In this document: piece by piece, positions 18,366-27,303 of the stretch | Position numbering within the stretch: position 1 is the stretch's first letter | Layout: the number at the start of each line of letters is the position of its first letter | Assembly (NCBI RefSeq): GCF_019219065.1 | Contig: NZ_JAHUWK010000007.1 | Location: forward strand, 1 to 64,000 | Reading direction: 5' to 3' | Source: Duganella sp. sic0402 | GTDB lineage: Bacteria; Pseudomonadota; Gammaproteobacteria; Burkholderiales; Burkholderiaceae_D | DNA length: 64,000 nucleotides | Notes under the pieces: model-generated | Databases searched by the model: none | What the model was told of the DNA's origin: nothing | The model's input: only the letters and a program-made list of their open reading frames with translations | Program-made: the position numbers and the translations under genes

Positions 18366-18508
18366 GCCATGCTGCACATCCATTGCCACACACGGTAAAA
18401 TGCATGAGCCGGGGATAAGAAGGGGTATGCCTGGCATTCAGGGTTAGCCACCGTTATGCCAAGCCAGCCTGTAGACCTGAGCCGTCGCCCCCTTGGCTTT
18501 GGACATAT

Positions 18509-19033
18509 GTGGTAACACACTATTATCGAGAATTACTGAATTTCCTGGCGCGCGCGGTCAACAACCGCGATACCGCTGCCGATCTGGCCCAGGAAAGTTA
18601 TTTGCGCGTGCTGGCCTTGCAGGAATCGGGTGAAGCCGTGGCCGAGCCGCGCGCGCTGCTGTATCGCACCGCGCGCAACCTGCTGATCGACCGCCATCGC
18701 CGCGACGCCGTGCGCGGGCAGGGCGCGGAAGCCGACGCGGGCGCCGATGACGGTGTACTGGAAGCGCTGGCCGCGCCCGCCGCGCTGGAGCCGGAAACCG
18801 CCGCGATGTCGGCGCAAGCCGTACAAGCCATGCTGGCGGTGATCGGCGAACTGCCGCTGCGCTGCCGCGAAGCCTTCATCCTGCATAAATTCGACGGCCT
18901 GCCACAAGCCAAGGTAGCGCAGCAGATGGGCATTTCGCTGACCATGGTGGAGCGGCATATTAAAAATGCCATGGAAGCCTGCCGCCGCTGCCAGCAACAG
19001 TACGACGACGCCGCAAGGAAACCATCCGAATGA
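18509..19033 (+). CDS. ECF RNA polymerase sigma factor, FecI type, 174 aa
   Basis: The protein has sigma region 2 (NRDTAADLAQESYLRVL, then YRTARNLLIDRHRR) and region 4 (LPLRCREAFILHKFDGLPQAKVAQQMGISLTMVERHI). It starts with GTG at 18509; no strong ribosome site is seen. Together with the FecR-like antisigma protein and STN-type receptor that follow, it forms a cell-surface signalling unit: ligand in the receptor frees the sigma factor, which transcribes the receptor. Two near-identical promoters matching this design precede fecR and the receptor. Confidence 0.9.
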   Translation: MVTHYYRELLNFLARAVNNRDTAADLAQESYLRVLALQESGEAVAEPRALLYRTARNLLIDRHRRDAVRGQGAEADAGADDGVLEALAAPAALEPETAAMSAQAVQAMLAVIGELPLRCREAFILHKFDGLPQAKVAQQMGISLTMVERHIKNAMEACRRCQQQYDDAARKPSE

Positions 19034-19062
19034 ATATTTTGCCCGCTTTTGCTGCGCCACGA

Positions 19063-19095
19063 GGTTGGGTTTTTGCCGCCTCGTGCGTCTACATG
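19063..19095 (+). promoter_or_regulatory. ECF-sigma promoter before fecR
   Basis: GGTTGGGTTT at 19063 and CGTCTACATG ending at 19095. The identical -10 block and the same -35 block, with the same 33-bp overall length, recur at 20188-20220. The CGTC-type -10 element is usual for ECF sigma factors. Confidence 0.7.
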
Positions 19096-19115
19096 CATAT
19101 GCCCGTGACACAGAT

Positions 19116-20165
19116 ATGAGTCCTCGTCCATTATCCGACCCTTCCCTTAGCGAGCTTGACCGCCAGGCACTGGACTGGTTCGCGCGTCGCCAGCGGGTAT
19201 TCACGCCCGAAGAAGAGCGCGAATTCGATGCCTGGTTGCGGGCCGACCCGGCGCATCGCCAGGCGCTGCAGCGCTGGCACGCCGACTGGACGCAGCTTGA
19301 CGCCTTGCCGGCGGACGGCATAGCCCAGCTGCGCCGCCGGTTGACGGCCGACCTGCACGCCGAGCAGTCGGCCAGCGCGCATGCCGTATCGCCTGCACGC
19401 CGTCATTGGCTGATGGCCATGGCGCCGCGCGCGGCGCTGGCCGGGGTCACGCTGATCGCTGCCGGAGGTGGCTTGCTGGCCTGGAATGAATGGCGCCAGC
19501 AACCCTTGTACGCGGCGGATTTCACTACGCCACGCGGTCAGCAACAGGACATCACTCTGCCCGACGGCAGTGTGCTGCGGCTCGATACCGACACCCGCAT
19601 CGCCGTGCAGCTGTATCGCGAGCGGCGCGAAGTGCGCTTGTTGCAAGGGCAGGCCGTATTCCAGGTGCGGGGCGATGTGCAGCGGCCTTTTGATGTATTG
19701 GCTGGTGCGTTGCGCGTGACGGTGGTTGGCACCCGCTTCTCGGTCCGGCATACGCCTGGCGTACCCGGCGCGGACGGGGTGCAGGTCGAGGTTGAGGAAG
19801 GACGGGTGCGGGTTGCGTCGGCCAGCGGCGCTGTTGAGACCATCGAACTGGGCGCCGGCCAGCGTGTCGCTGCGGACCGCGCCGGCCGGCTTGGCGCGCT
19901 CGGCCAGGTTGCCGCCGCCGGGATTGCGCCGTGGCGCGATGGCCGCATCAACTTTGATAATGTGCCGCTGGAACAGGTGCTGGCCGAGTTTGGCCGCTAT
20001 GGCGACACCGGCCTGCTGATACACGATACTGCGGTGGCGGCATTGCGCATTACCGGCACCTTCGATCCGCACCGGCTGGATAATTTCCGGCGGGTGCTGC
20101 CCGGCGTGCTGCCGGTCGAGCTGCATGGTGATATTGGCAAGACCGAAATCGTCGCGCGCCACTAA
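19116..20165 (+). CDS. FecR-family anti-sigma/sensor protein, 349 aa
   Basis: From the ATG at 19116, the N-terminal cytoplasmic part contains the FecR-N motif ALDWFARRQRVFTPEEEREFDAWL, a single membrane helix lies at about residues 107-127, and the periplasmic FecR domain follows (DITLPDGSVLRLDTDT, VVGTRFSVRH, VEEGRVRV). A terminal secretin-like segment (INFDNVPLEQVLAEFGRY) contacts receptor signalling domains in this family. It controls the sigma factor at 18509 according to receptor occupancy. The 82-bp gap to the sigma gene contains an ECF promoter. Confidence 0.9.
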   Translation: MSPRPLSDPSLSELDRQALDWFARRQRVFTPEEEREFDAWLRADPAHRQALQRWHADWTQLDALPADGIAQLRRRLTADLHAEQSASAHAVSPARRHWLMAMAPRAALAGVTLIAAGGGLLAWNEWRQQPLYAADFTTPRGQQQDITLPDGSVLRLDTDTRIAVQLYRERREVRLLQGQAVFQVRGDVQRPFDVLAGALRVTVVGTRFSVRHTPGVPGADGVQVEVEEGRVRVASASGAVETIELGAGQRVAADRAGRLGALGQVAAAGIAPWRDGRINFDNVPLEQVLAEFGRYGDTGLLIHDTAVAALRITGTFDPHRLDNFRRVLPGVLPVELHGDIGKTEIVARH

Positions 20166-20187
20166 GCAAAAATAATTTTCGGAACAG

Positions 20188-20220
20188 GGTTGGGGTTTCG
20201 TTGCGCCATGCGTCTACATG
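20188..20220 (+). promoter_or_regulatory. ECF-sigma promoter before the siderophore receptor
   Basis: GGTTGGGGTTT followed by CGTCTACATG with the same spacing as the copy at 19063-19095. It lies 35 bp upstream of the receptor ATG. Confidence 0.7.
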
Positions 20221-20254
20221 AGAAGGATTCGTATTCAACTTCTGTGGAGATCGC

Positions 20255-22696
20255 ATGACCCGTTTTCGTTTTCAACCGGCCCCGCTGGCCTTGGCCGTCG
20301 CGCTTGCCTTTGCCGCCGCTGGCGCCCATGCTCAATCGGGCGCCACGCCTTCGGCAGCTGTCGCGGTCGACATCCGCATCAACGCCCAGCCGCTCGCACC
20401 CGCGCTGGATGCGCTGGCGCGTCAGACCCGGCTTGAGCTGATCGTCCAGCCTGCGCTGGTGGCCGGCAAATCCGCACCGGCGGTGCAGGGCCGCATGACT
20501 GCGCGCGACGCCTTGCAGATGCTGCTGCAAGGCAGTGGCCTGGTGGCCGATATCGATGGCACGGTGGTCACGGTACGCGCCAGCCGCCGCGAAGATGCGG
20601 CGATGCAGACGCTGGCCCCGGTATCGGTGAGCGCCCAGGCGCTGCTCAGTCCCACCACCGAAGGCACAGGCTCGTATACCACTGGTGCGGTCAGCATCGG
20701 CAAAGGCGAGCAGGCGCTGAAGGACATTCCGCAGTCGATCAGCGTGGTCACGCGCCAGCTGCTCGACGAGCAAAACCTGACCACCTTGTATGACACGCTG
20801 GCCAGCACCACCGGCGTCACCATCCAGCAAAGCCCGCAGGGCGGCAAGTATATCTACTCGCGTGGTTTCGATCTGACCACGGTCCAATACGACGGTGTGC
20901 CGCTGAACCGCGGCATGTATGGCCGCGCCAGTAATCTGAGCGCCGGCACGGTGATCTATGACCGCGTGGAGGTGTTGCGCGGCGCCGCTGGCCTGCTGCA
21001 AGGCGCTGGCAATCCGGGCGGTGCGGTGAATCTGGTGCGCAAGCGTCCGCTGCTCAGCGACGCGACCAGCGTGGTCGCCAAGGCTGGCTCGTGGGACAGC
21101 TACGGCGTGCAGCTTGACGCCAGCCGGGTATTGAATGAGCAGGGCACGCTGCGCGCCCGCGTGGTGGCTGATTATGAGGACAAGCATGCGTTCATTGACT
21201 ATGTCGATCGCCGCAGCCCAACGCTGTTTGCCACAGTTGAATATGATGTGACGCCACAGACCCAGCTTAATCTGGCATTGAGTTCGGAAGAAGTGAGGGG
21301 CACACCGTTCCTGAATGGCCTGCCGCGCTATAGCACCGGCAAGGATCTGGGCTTGCCACGCTCCACCTTTCTCGGCGCGGCCTGGAATCGCCAGGACAAT
21401 AGCAATCGCGGCATATTCGCCGACCTGACGCATTACTTCAATGATGACTGGACGCTCAAGGTCAGCACCGCCTTTGTGAAGGAAAACAATGACATGATGT
21501 ACGCCGGCTCCGGCGTCGCCATCAATCCTGCGACCAATCGCGGCGCGCTGCGCGCCTCGAACACGCTTGCCGAGAACAAGCTGTCCGGTATGGACGCCAA
21601 TGTAACCGGCAAATTCGATGCGCTGGGGCGCCGTCATGAGGTGGTTGCTGGCGTGACCTACTCCTATGCCGAGGCGCGCACCACCTATGGCGTCAGCAGT
21701 AACTACTATACCTACGACATCAACAGCTTCAATGCGGATTTTCCTGAACCCACGGCCGACTTTATCTACGCCAACCTGAAGGAAGCACGGGTCGGCAAGT
21801 CGCGTGAACTTGGCGCGTATAGCGCGCTGCGGCTGCAACTGAGCGATCCGCTGAAGCTGATCATCGGCGGCCGTCTGGGCTGGTCGCGCACCATCTGGGA
21901 TACGGTGACCACCGGCCGCAGTCCATCGGTCTCGACCACCAACCAGGGTGAGCACGCCAGGCTCGCGCCTTACGCCGGCCTGGTATATGCGATCAATCCC
22001 GGCTGGAACGCCTATGCCAGCTATGCGGACATCTTCTCGCCGCAGTATGAGCAAAAGGAATCGGGCGCGTCGCTGAAGCCGCTGGTCGGCGCCAACTACG
22101 AGGTGGGTGTGAAAGGCGCGCTGCTGGATGGCCGTCTGAACACCTCGCTGGCGCTGTTCCGCGTGGTGCAGGAAAACCGCGCGCAGGAAGACTACAGCAC
22201 CAGCCCGACCTGCCGCAGTGATTACTACTGCTACACCGACAGCGGCAAGGTGCGCAGCCAGGGGCTGGACGCCGAGATCAGCGGCGAACTGGCCAAACGC
22301 TGGAATATCTTCGCCGGCTACACTTTCAACCGCACCAAATATCTGGAAGACGTCAACAGCGGCGGTTTGTCGTTCAACAGCTTCACGCCCAAGCACATGC
22401 TGCGTTTGTGGACCACCTACCAGCCGCAAGGCGCGTTGCATGACTTTACCTTCGGTGGCGGCGTCAACAGCCAGAGCGCCAGCTATCGCATGATCGGCAC
22501 ACTGACGGCGGATGTCAGCGGACGCGCGGTGTGGAATTCGATGATCAAGTATCAGATCAACCCGCGCTGGTCGGCTTCGCTGAACTTCAACAATATGTTC
22601 GACAAGCGCTATTACAGCACGCTATCGAGCTTTGTGAACGCCAATTACTACGGTGATCCGCGCAATGTCACGTTGACCCTGCGCGGCGGCTTCTAA
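20255..22696 (+). CDS. TonB-dependent siderophore receptor with an STN signalling domain, 813 aa
   Basis: Signal peptide ending GAHAQ; STN domain at about residues 34-105 (INAQPLAPALDALARQTRLE, GRMTARDALQMLLQGSGL) that talks to FecR; plug with LKDIPQSISVVTRQL, VQYDGVPLNRG and LLQGAGNPGGAVNLVRKRP; barrel ending in RNVTLTLRGGF. This is the FpvA/FecA transducing receptor class that imports ferric siderophores and switches on its own sigma factor. It lies downstream of sigma and fecR and is followed after 3 bp by a PepSY membrane protein, so the operon covers iron entry and probably release. Confidence 0.92.
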   Translation: MTRFRFQPAPLALAVALAFAAAGAHAQSGATPSAAVAVDIRINAQPLAPALDALARQTRLELIVQPALVAGKSAPAVQGRMTARDALQMLLQGSGLVADIDGTVVTVRASRREDAAMQTLAPVSVSAQALLSPTTEGTGSYTTGAVSIGKGEQALKDIPQSISVVTRQLLDEQNLTTLYDTLASTTGVTIQQSPQGGKYIYSRGFDLTTVQYDGVPLNRGMYGRASNLSAGTVIYDRVEVLRGAAGLLQGAGNPGGAVNLVRKRPLLSDATSVVAKAGSWDSYGVQLDASRVLNEQGTLRARVVADYEDKHAFIDYVDRRSPTLFATVEYDVTPQTQLNLALSSEEVRGTPFLNGLPRYSTGKDLGLPRSTFLGAAWNRQDNSNRGIFADLTHYFNDDWTLKVSTAFVKENNDMMYAGSGVAINPATNRGALRASNTLAENKLSGMDANVTGKFDALGRRHEVVAGVTYSYAEARTTYGVSSNYYTYDINSFNADFPEPTADFIYANLKEARVGKSRELGAYSALRLQLSDPLKLIIGGRLGWSRTIWDTVTTGRSPSVSTTNQGEHARLAPYAGLVYAINPGWNAYASYADIFSPQYEQKESGASLKPLVGANYEVGVKGALLDGRLNTSLALFRVVQENRAQEDYSTSPTCRSDYYCYTDSGKVRSQGLDAEISGELAKRWNIFAGYTFNRTKYLEDVNSGGLSFNSFTPKHMLRLWTTYQPQGALHDFTFGGGVNSQSASYRMIGTLTADVSGRAVWNSMIKYQINPRWSASLNFNNMFDKRYYSTLSSFVNANYYGDPRNVTLTLRGGF

Positions 22697-22699
22697 ACA

Positions 22700-24283
22700 A
22701 TGAAGGACGGTTTTCGTCAGCAGATGTCATGGCTGCACACCTGGTGTGGCCTGACCTCCGGATGGCTGCTGTGCGCGATCTTCCTGACCGGGACGCTGGC
22801 GGTGTTTCGCCAGCCGATCACGCAATGGATGGAGGCACGTCCGATCACGGCCGCAGGCGCGGCTGCATCGCCGGGCCAGCAAGCCAGGGCGCTGGACGCC
22901 GCCGCTGCCCACCTCGCAGCCAACGCCGGCAAGGCGCGCTTCTGGCGGGTGGAGCTGCCCGCAGAGCAGCGTGGGCCATTGCTGCTGGCGTGGCAGGGCG
23001 GCGGACAGGCCGCCCTGGACCCTGCCAGTGGTGAGGTGCTGGCGGCGCCGTCTGGCCGTAAGACCGAAGGCGGCCGCCACTTCATGTCCTTCCACTACAT
23101 GCTGCAAGCCGACACGCCGGGCTATTGGCTGGTTGGCTGGGTGTCGATGTGCATGCTGGTGGCGCTGGTGTCGGGCGTGGTGGTGCATCGCCGCATCTTC
23201 CAGGATTTTTTCACCTTCAGGCCGGGCAAGGGACAGCGTTCCTGGCTTGATGCGCATAACGTGACAGCAGTGCTGGCGCTGCCGTTTCTGTTCATGATCG
23301 TCTACACCGGCCTGACGTTTTTCTACACCGCCTATATGCCATGGCCATTGCAGGCTGCGTATGGTGCGGACGCCTATCCACGCTATCAATCGGAGCTGGA
23401 AAGCAAGGCTGCGCCGGCGCGCAGACCGCGCGGTACGGCGCCCGCTGTCATGCATCCGCTGGCGCCGCTGGTCGCACAGGCTGCGCAATTGATGCAGCAG
23501 CCGGCGCGGCGCGTTGTCGTCGAACAGCCTGGACGCGCCGGCATGGTGGTGCGCGTGTTTGGCGCCGCCGGCGAGCATGGCGGCAGCGAAACCATTATCA
23601 ACCCTGTTAGCCTGGTGGCTTTCGACGGTGTCAGCGGCGCCGTGCTGGAGGTGCACAAACCCCGAGCCGACGCGGCCAGCACCAGCGCCGATGTGCATGA
23701 GGTGATGAAGGCACTGCACCTGGTGCGCTTTGGTGGCTGGAGCATGAAGTGCTTGTATTTCATGAGTGGGCTGATGGGCACCGCCATGATGGCCACCGGC
23801 ACCATCCTGTTCAGCATCAAGCGCCGCAAGAAAAGCGCCGAGGAATTCGGCCGCGCCACCGCTGGCATTTATCGCGTGGTGGAAGCGCTGAATATTGCGT
23901 CGATGGCGGGTATCGCGCTGGCTTGTATCGTCTATTTTTATGCGAATCGCCTGCTGCCGGTGGAATGGGCGGAACGTAGCGTGCTGGAGATCCGCGTATT
24001 TCTGTGGTGTTGGCTGGCGACATTGCTGTACGCGCTGTTGCGTCGGCCGATGCAGGCGTGGATTGAGCAGCTGGCACTGGGCGCGCTGTTGTGTTTCGGC
24101 CTGCCGCTGTTGAATTACCTCACGACTGGCCAGCAGTTGTTTGCCTATGCGCTGGCGGGCGACTGGCAACGTGCCGGCGTGGAACTGGCGGCACTGGGAT
24201 TTGGCGTGGCGCTGGCCTCGGCGGCCTGGCGGGTGCACGGTGTAAATCGGGCCGTAGTGACCAATAGGAGATTGCCGTTATGA
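22700..24283 (+). CDS. PepSY-associated membrane protein (siderophore reductase-like), 527 aa
   Basis: The start SWLHTWCGLTSGWLLCAIFLTGTLAVF is the hallmark first helix of PepSY-TM proteins. Further helices occur near residues 150-170, 190-215, 350-375 and 400-500, with large periplasmic PepSY parts between them. Conserved His residues in helices suggest haem binding; related proteins (FoxB, PiuB types) reduce ferric siderophores at the inner membrane. It begins 3 bp after the siderophore receptor and overlaps the next gene by 4 bp, so all three are co-translated. Confidence 0.87.
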   Translation: MKDGFRQQMSWLHTWCGLTSGWLLCAIFLTGTLAVFRQPITQWMEARPITAAGAAASPGQQARALDAAAAHLAANAGKARFWRVELPAEQRGPLLLAWQGGGQAALDPASGEVLAAPSGRKTEGGRHFMSFHYMLQADTPGYWLVGWVSMCMLVALVSGVVVHRRIFQDFFTFRPGKGQRSWLDAHNVTAVLALPFLFMIVYTGLTFFYTAYMPWPLQAAYGADAYPRYQSELESKAAPARRPRGTAPAVMHPLAPLVAQAAQLMQQPARRVVVEQPGRAGMVVRVFGAAGEHGGSETIINPVSLVAFDGVSGAVLEVHKPRADAASTSADVHEVMKALHLVRFGGWSMKCLYFMSGLMGTAMMATGTILFSIKRRKKSAEEFGRATAGIYRVVEALNIASMAGIALACIVYFYANRLLPVEWAERSVLEIRVFLWCWLATLLYALLRRPMQAWIEQLALGALLCFGLPLLNYLTTGQQLFAYALAGDWQRAGVELAALGFGVALASAAWRVHGVNRAVVTNRRLPL

Positions 24284-24585
24284 ACTCCAAGTTGCATGGA
24301 CTCTCTGCGCGATACCGCTGGCAGGTGGCCGGCCGGGTAATGCTGGCCAGTGTGGGCGGCTATGGTTTGAGCTCGCTGCTGGCATCCGTTGCAGCGCTGG
24401 CCTTGCCGTGGCTGCCCGGTGTTTCCCGCGCCGAAGGCGTCATGATCGCCAGCCTGCTGAGCTTTGTTTTTTACACGCTATTCGTGTTGTGGGTCTTCTC
24501 CACCCGCAGCGTCGTACGCGTGTGGCTGGCGCCGGCATGCCTGGGGGTGTTGCTTTACTGTGGATGGCGACTGTTATCGGCGTGA
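24280..24585 (+). CDS. DUF3649 iron-uptake-associated membrane protein, 101 aa
   Basis: A small protein with three hydrophobic segments (about residues 20-44, 55-75, 80-97) and the start typical of DUF3649 (RYRWQVAGRVMLASVGGYGLSS). The family is found beside siderophore receptors and PepSY proteins, but its biochemical role is not known. It overlaps the PepSY gene by the 4-bp ATGA. A T-rich stretch follows the stop codon. Confidence 0.8.
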   Translation: MNSKLHGLSARYRWQVAGRVMLASVGGYGLSSLLASVAALALPWLPGVSRAEGVMIASLLSFVFYTLFVLWVFSTRSVVRVWLAPACLGVLLYCGWRLLSA

Positions 24586-24662
24586 GTTGGTTTTTTTGCT
24601 TTTCGACACTAGAACTTGTACAGTGTTGCGATTGTCGTGAACATCTTAGCAAGCCTCCTCTT

Positions 24663-25352
24663 ATGCAGACACCGGTCACCAATCCGCTTATTCGCGTGGT
24701 CCTCGTGGAGGACGACGTCGATTTCCAGCAAATGCTGCGGCAGATGATCGATGATGCGCCGGACATGGAGCTGCTGACCGTGGCCAGCACGCGCGAGCAG
24801 GGCATGCGCGCGCTGGAAATGCTGACCATGGATGTGCTGCTGGTCGACCTGGGCCTGCCGGATGGTTCCGGCATTGAGCTGATACGCGCCGCCCATCTGC
24901 GCCAGCCGCAATGCGGGGTCATGGTCTGCACCGTGTTTGGCGACGAGATCCATGTGATGCAGTCGCTGGAGGCTGGCGCCACCGGCTATCTGCTGAAGGA
25001 CAGCCCGGCGCACAGCATGGTCGGCGAAATCCGCAGCCTGCACCGCGGCGGCAGCCCGATCAGTCCCTTGATCGCGCGCCAGGTGCTGACGCGCTTCCGC
25101 GAGAAGAAATTGCCGCAGCCGGCCTCCGCACCACCGAAAACCGACGCCACCCGTCCGCTGCTGTCGGCGCGCGAGCTGGAAGTGCTGGAACTGATCACCA
25201 AGGGCTTCACGGCCGATGAAATCGCCGAACTGCTATCGGTATCGCGGCACACGGTGCACACTTTTGTGCGCCGCATTTACAGCAAGCTGCACGTCAATTC
25301 CAAGGCTGAAGCGATCTTTGAGGCCAGGAATCAGGGCTTGATCGGAAACTGA
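24663..25352 (+). CDS. NarL/FixJ-family response regulator, 229 aa
   Basis: The ATG at 24663 begins a receiver domain (VVLVEDDVDF; phosphoacceptor Asp62 in LLVDLGLPDGSG; Lys in LLKDSPAHSM) followed by a LuxR-type helix-turn-helix (LSARELEVLELITKGFTADEIAELLSVSRHTVHTFVRRIYSKL). The longer upstream ORF overlaps the DUF3649 gene in another frame and was rejected. The histidine kinase gene starts 3 bp after it, so it is a two-component pair. The targets cannot be seen. Confidence 0.92.
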   Translation: MQTPVTNPLIRVVLVEDDVDFQQMLRQMIDDAPDMELLTVASTREQGMRALEMLTMDVLLVDLGLPDGSGIELIRAAHLRQPQCGVMVCTVFGDEIHVMQSLEAGATGYLLKDSPAHSMVGEIRSLHRGGSPISPLIARQVLTRFREKKLPQPASAPPKTDATRPLLSARELEVLELITKGFTADEIAELLSVSRHTVHTFVRRIYSKLHVNSKAEAIFEARNQGLIGN

Positions 25353-25355
25353 GGC

Positions 25356-27245
25356 ATGCCGCCCATCTTCCGCGTGTTGTTTGCCTGCCTGCTGCTGTGG
25401 TGCGCGCCGGCGCGCGCCGATGAACCGTTGCATATCACCCAGGCCGAGGTGCTGGAAATCGCCGGCCATGGCTATTCCAAGCCGCCTGGCCAGATCGACG
25501 CGGCGCAGTTGCCGGGAGCATGGCGGCCGCTGACCTTGCCGCATGCATTGCCGCGCAAGCTGACACCGTTGACGCAACACTATCCCGAGGGGCCGCCGAC
25601 CGTGGTCAGCTGGTATCGCGTGCAGCTGCCCGCGCTGCCGGCGTCGGACGCGCCACGCTCGCTGTACATCCCGCGCTGGAAAACCGATGGCCAGATCGCC
25701 ATTTATGGCGACCAGCGGCTGCTGTATCAATCGCATCAGAGCACTTACTGGAACGGCTGGAATATCCCGTTGTGGATTGCGCTGGAAGGCACGGCGGGAG
25801 AACAGCTGCCGCGCACCATCCTGCTGCGGATCGAAAGCCCGGCCGATTCCGGCGGCGGTATTTCGTCCATGTGGATAGGCACCGACGATAATCTGAACTG
25901 GCGCTACCGGACGCGCTACCTGGTACAGGTACAACTGCCTTATGCCAGCAGCGCCGCGTTCCTGGCGGTCGGCCTGTTCTCCTTCTTTGTCTGGCTGCGG
26001 CTGCGCAACGAGTCGGTCTACCTGCTGTTCTTCGCGATTTCGCTGGCGGCTTTTTTGCGCACCTTGCACTACCACGTGGGCGAGAGCAGGCTGCCGATCA
26101 GCGATGGCTGGTTCAGCTGGATCACCATCAATGCGGCGTTCTGGATGGTGGCGATCACCCATTTCTTCCTGAATTATCTGCATCAGCGTCCGCTGCGCTG
26201 GCTGCACACCACGGTGCTGGCGGTGACCATCGCGATCGGCATCCTGACGCTGCCCTGGCTGTCCTTCCTGCTCGATGCCTACACGCTGGCGCCGCTGGCC
26301 TACATCGCCTTGACGCTGATCGGCCTGACCGTGGTCGTTGTGGGCTGCTACCAATGCTGGCGCGCCAAATCGCGCGATGGCCTGCTGCTGAGTATCTGGG
26401 GCATCATCGGCATGCTGCTGGCGATCTATGACTGGCTGATGCAGAATAATTACGTCAGCGTCGAAAGCATTTACGTTGGCCCGTTCAATAACATCGGCGC
26501 CTTCCTGATGTTCATGTACATCATTTACCGGCGCTTTCTGGAGGCGAATAACCACGTCCGCCTGGTCAACGCCAGTCTGCAGCGCCGTCTGCGCGAGCGC
26601 GAAGAGGAGCTGGAAGAGACACACCGCCGCCTGCGCGAGATCGCGCTGATCCAGACCCTGCATGACGAGCGCATGCGCCTGACGCAGGATATGCACGACG
26701 GCATGGGCTCGTCGCTGGTGACCGCCTTGCTGGCGGTGGAGCGCGGCAATATCGATGCGGTGATGGTGGCCGATGTGCTCAAGCACTGTATCGACGACCT
26801 GAAGCTGACCATCGATTCGATGGAGCCGATCGAGGCCGACCTGCTGCTGTTGCTGGCCAATCTGCGCTACCGCCTGGGGCCACGGCTGGAGGCGGCCGGC
26901 ATCAAGCTGCGCTGGGAAGTCGAGAATGTACCCATGATGGAATGGATCGATCCGCGCAACGGCCTGCACATCCTGCGCATTTTGCAGGAAGCGTTTTCGA
27001 ATATCGCCAAGCACGCCGGGGCAAGCGAAATCCGCGTAGCCACCAGCGTCGAGGCGGAGACTGTGCTGGTGATCATCAGCGACAATGGCCAGGGTTTCTC
27101 GGTGGAGGGCGGCATGGCCAAGCAGGGCAAGGGGCTGCGCAACCAGATGCGCCGGGCCGCCTCCATCGGCGCCGAGATCGAACTGGAGTCGGGCCGCGAC
27201 GGCACCCGGCTGGTGCTGCGCCTGCCGGTGACCAGGGAAGTGTGA
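25356..27245 (+). CDS. Sensor histidine kinase with 7TM and periplasmic input domains, 629 aa
   Basis: After a signal peptide comes a periplasmic jelly-roll-like domain (about residues 40-195), then seven membrane helices (about 200-400), a coiled coil (405-435), a HisKA_3-type phosphoacceptor (QDMHDGMGSSL, His447) and a HATPase domain (LQEAFSNIAKHAGAS, ISDNGQGF, KGLRNQMRR). The plan resembles 7TMR-DISM kinases that sense small periplasmic molecules. It is the cognate kinase of the regulator directly upstream. Confidence 0.88.
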   Translation: MPPIFRVLFACLLLWCAPARADEPLHITQAEVLEIAGHGYSKPPGQIDAAQLPGAWRPLTLPHALPRKLTPLTQHYPEGPPTVVSWYRVQLPALPASDAPRSLYIPRWKTDGQIAIYGDQRLLYQSHQSTYWNGWNIPLWIALEGTAGEQLPRTILLRIESPADSGGGISSMWIGTDDNLNWRYRTRYLVQVQLPYASSAAFLAVGLFSFFVWLRLRNESVYLLFFAISLAAFLRTLHYHVGESRLPISDGWFSWITINAAFWMVAITHFFLNYLHQRPLRWLHTTVLAVTIAIGILTLPWLSFLLDAYTLAPLAYIALTLIGLTVVVVGCYQCWRAKSRDGLLLSIWGIIGMLLAIYDWLMQNNYVSVESIYVGPFNNIGAFLMFMYIIYRRFLEANNHVRLVNASLQRRLREREEELEETHRRLREIALIQTLHDERMRLTQDMHDGMGSSLVTALLAVERGNIDAVMVADVLKHCIDDLKLTIDSMEPIEADLLLLLANLRYRLGPRLEAAGIKLRWEVENVPMMEWIDPRNGLHILRILQEAFSNIAKHAGASEIRVATSVEAETVLVIISDNGQGFSVEGGMAKQGKGLRNQMRRAASIGAEIELESGRDGTRLVLRLPVTREV

Positions 27246-27303
27246 TAGAATCCTAACCCTTTGATTTATAAGGCACTACGCGGCTCGCCGCCCGGATCTT
27301 CCC

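Noticed and set aside
20162..22441. 759-aa ORF antisense to the siderophore receptor
   Set aside because: Same shadow effect; the plus strand encodes a complete receptor with all motifs.
24408..24662. N-terminal extension of the response regulator
   Set aside because: It overlaps the DUF3649 gene in another frame and is unlike a receiver domain start.
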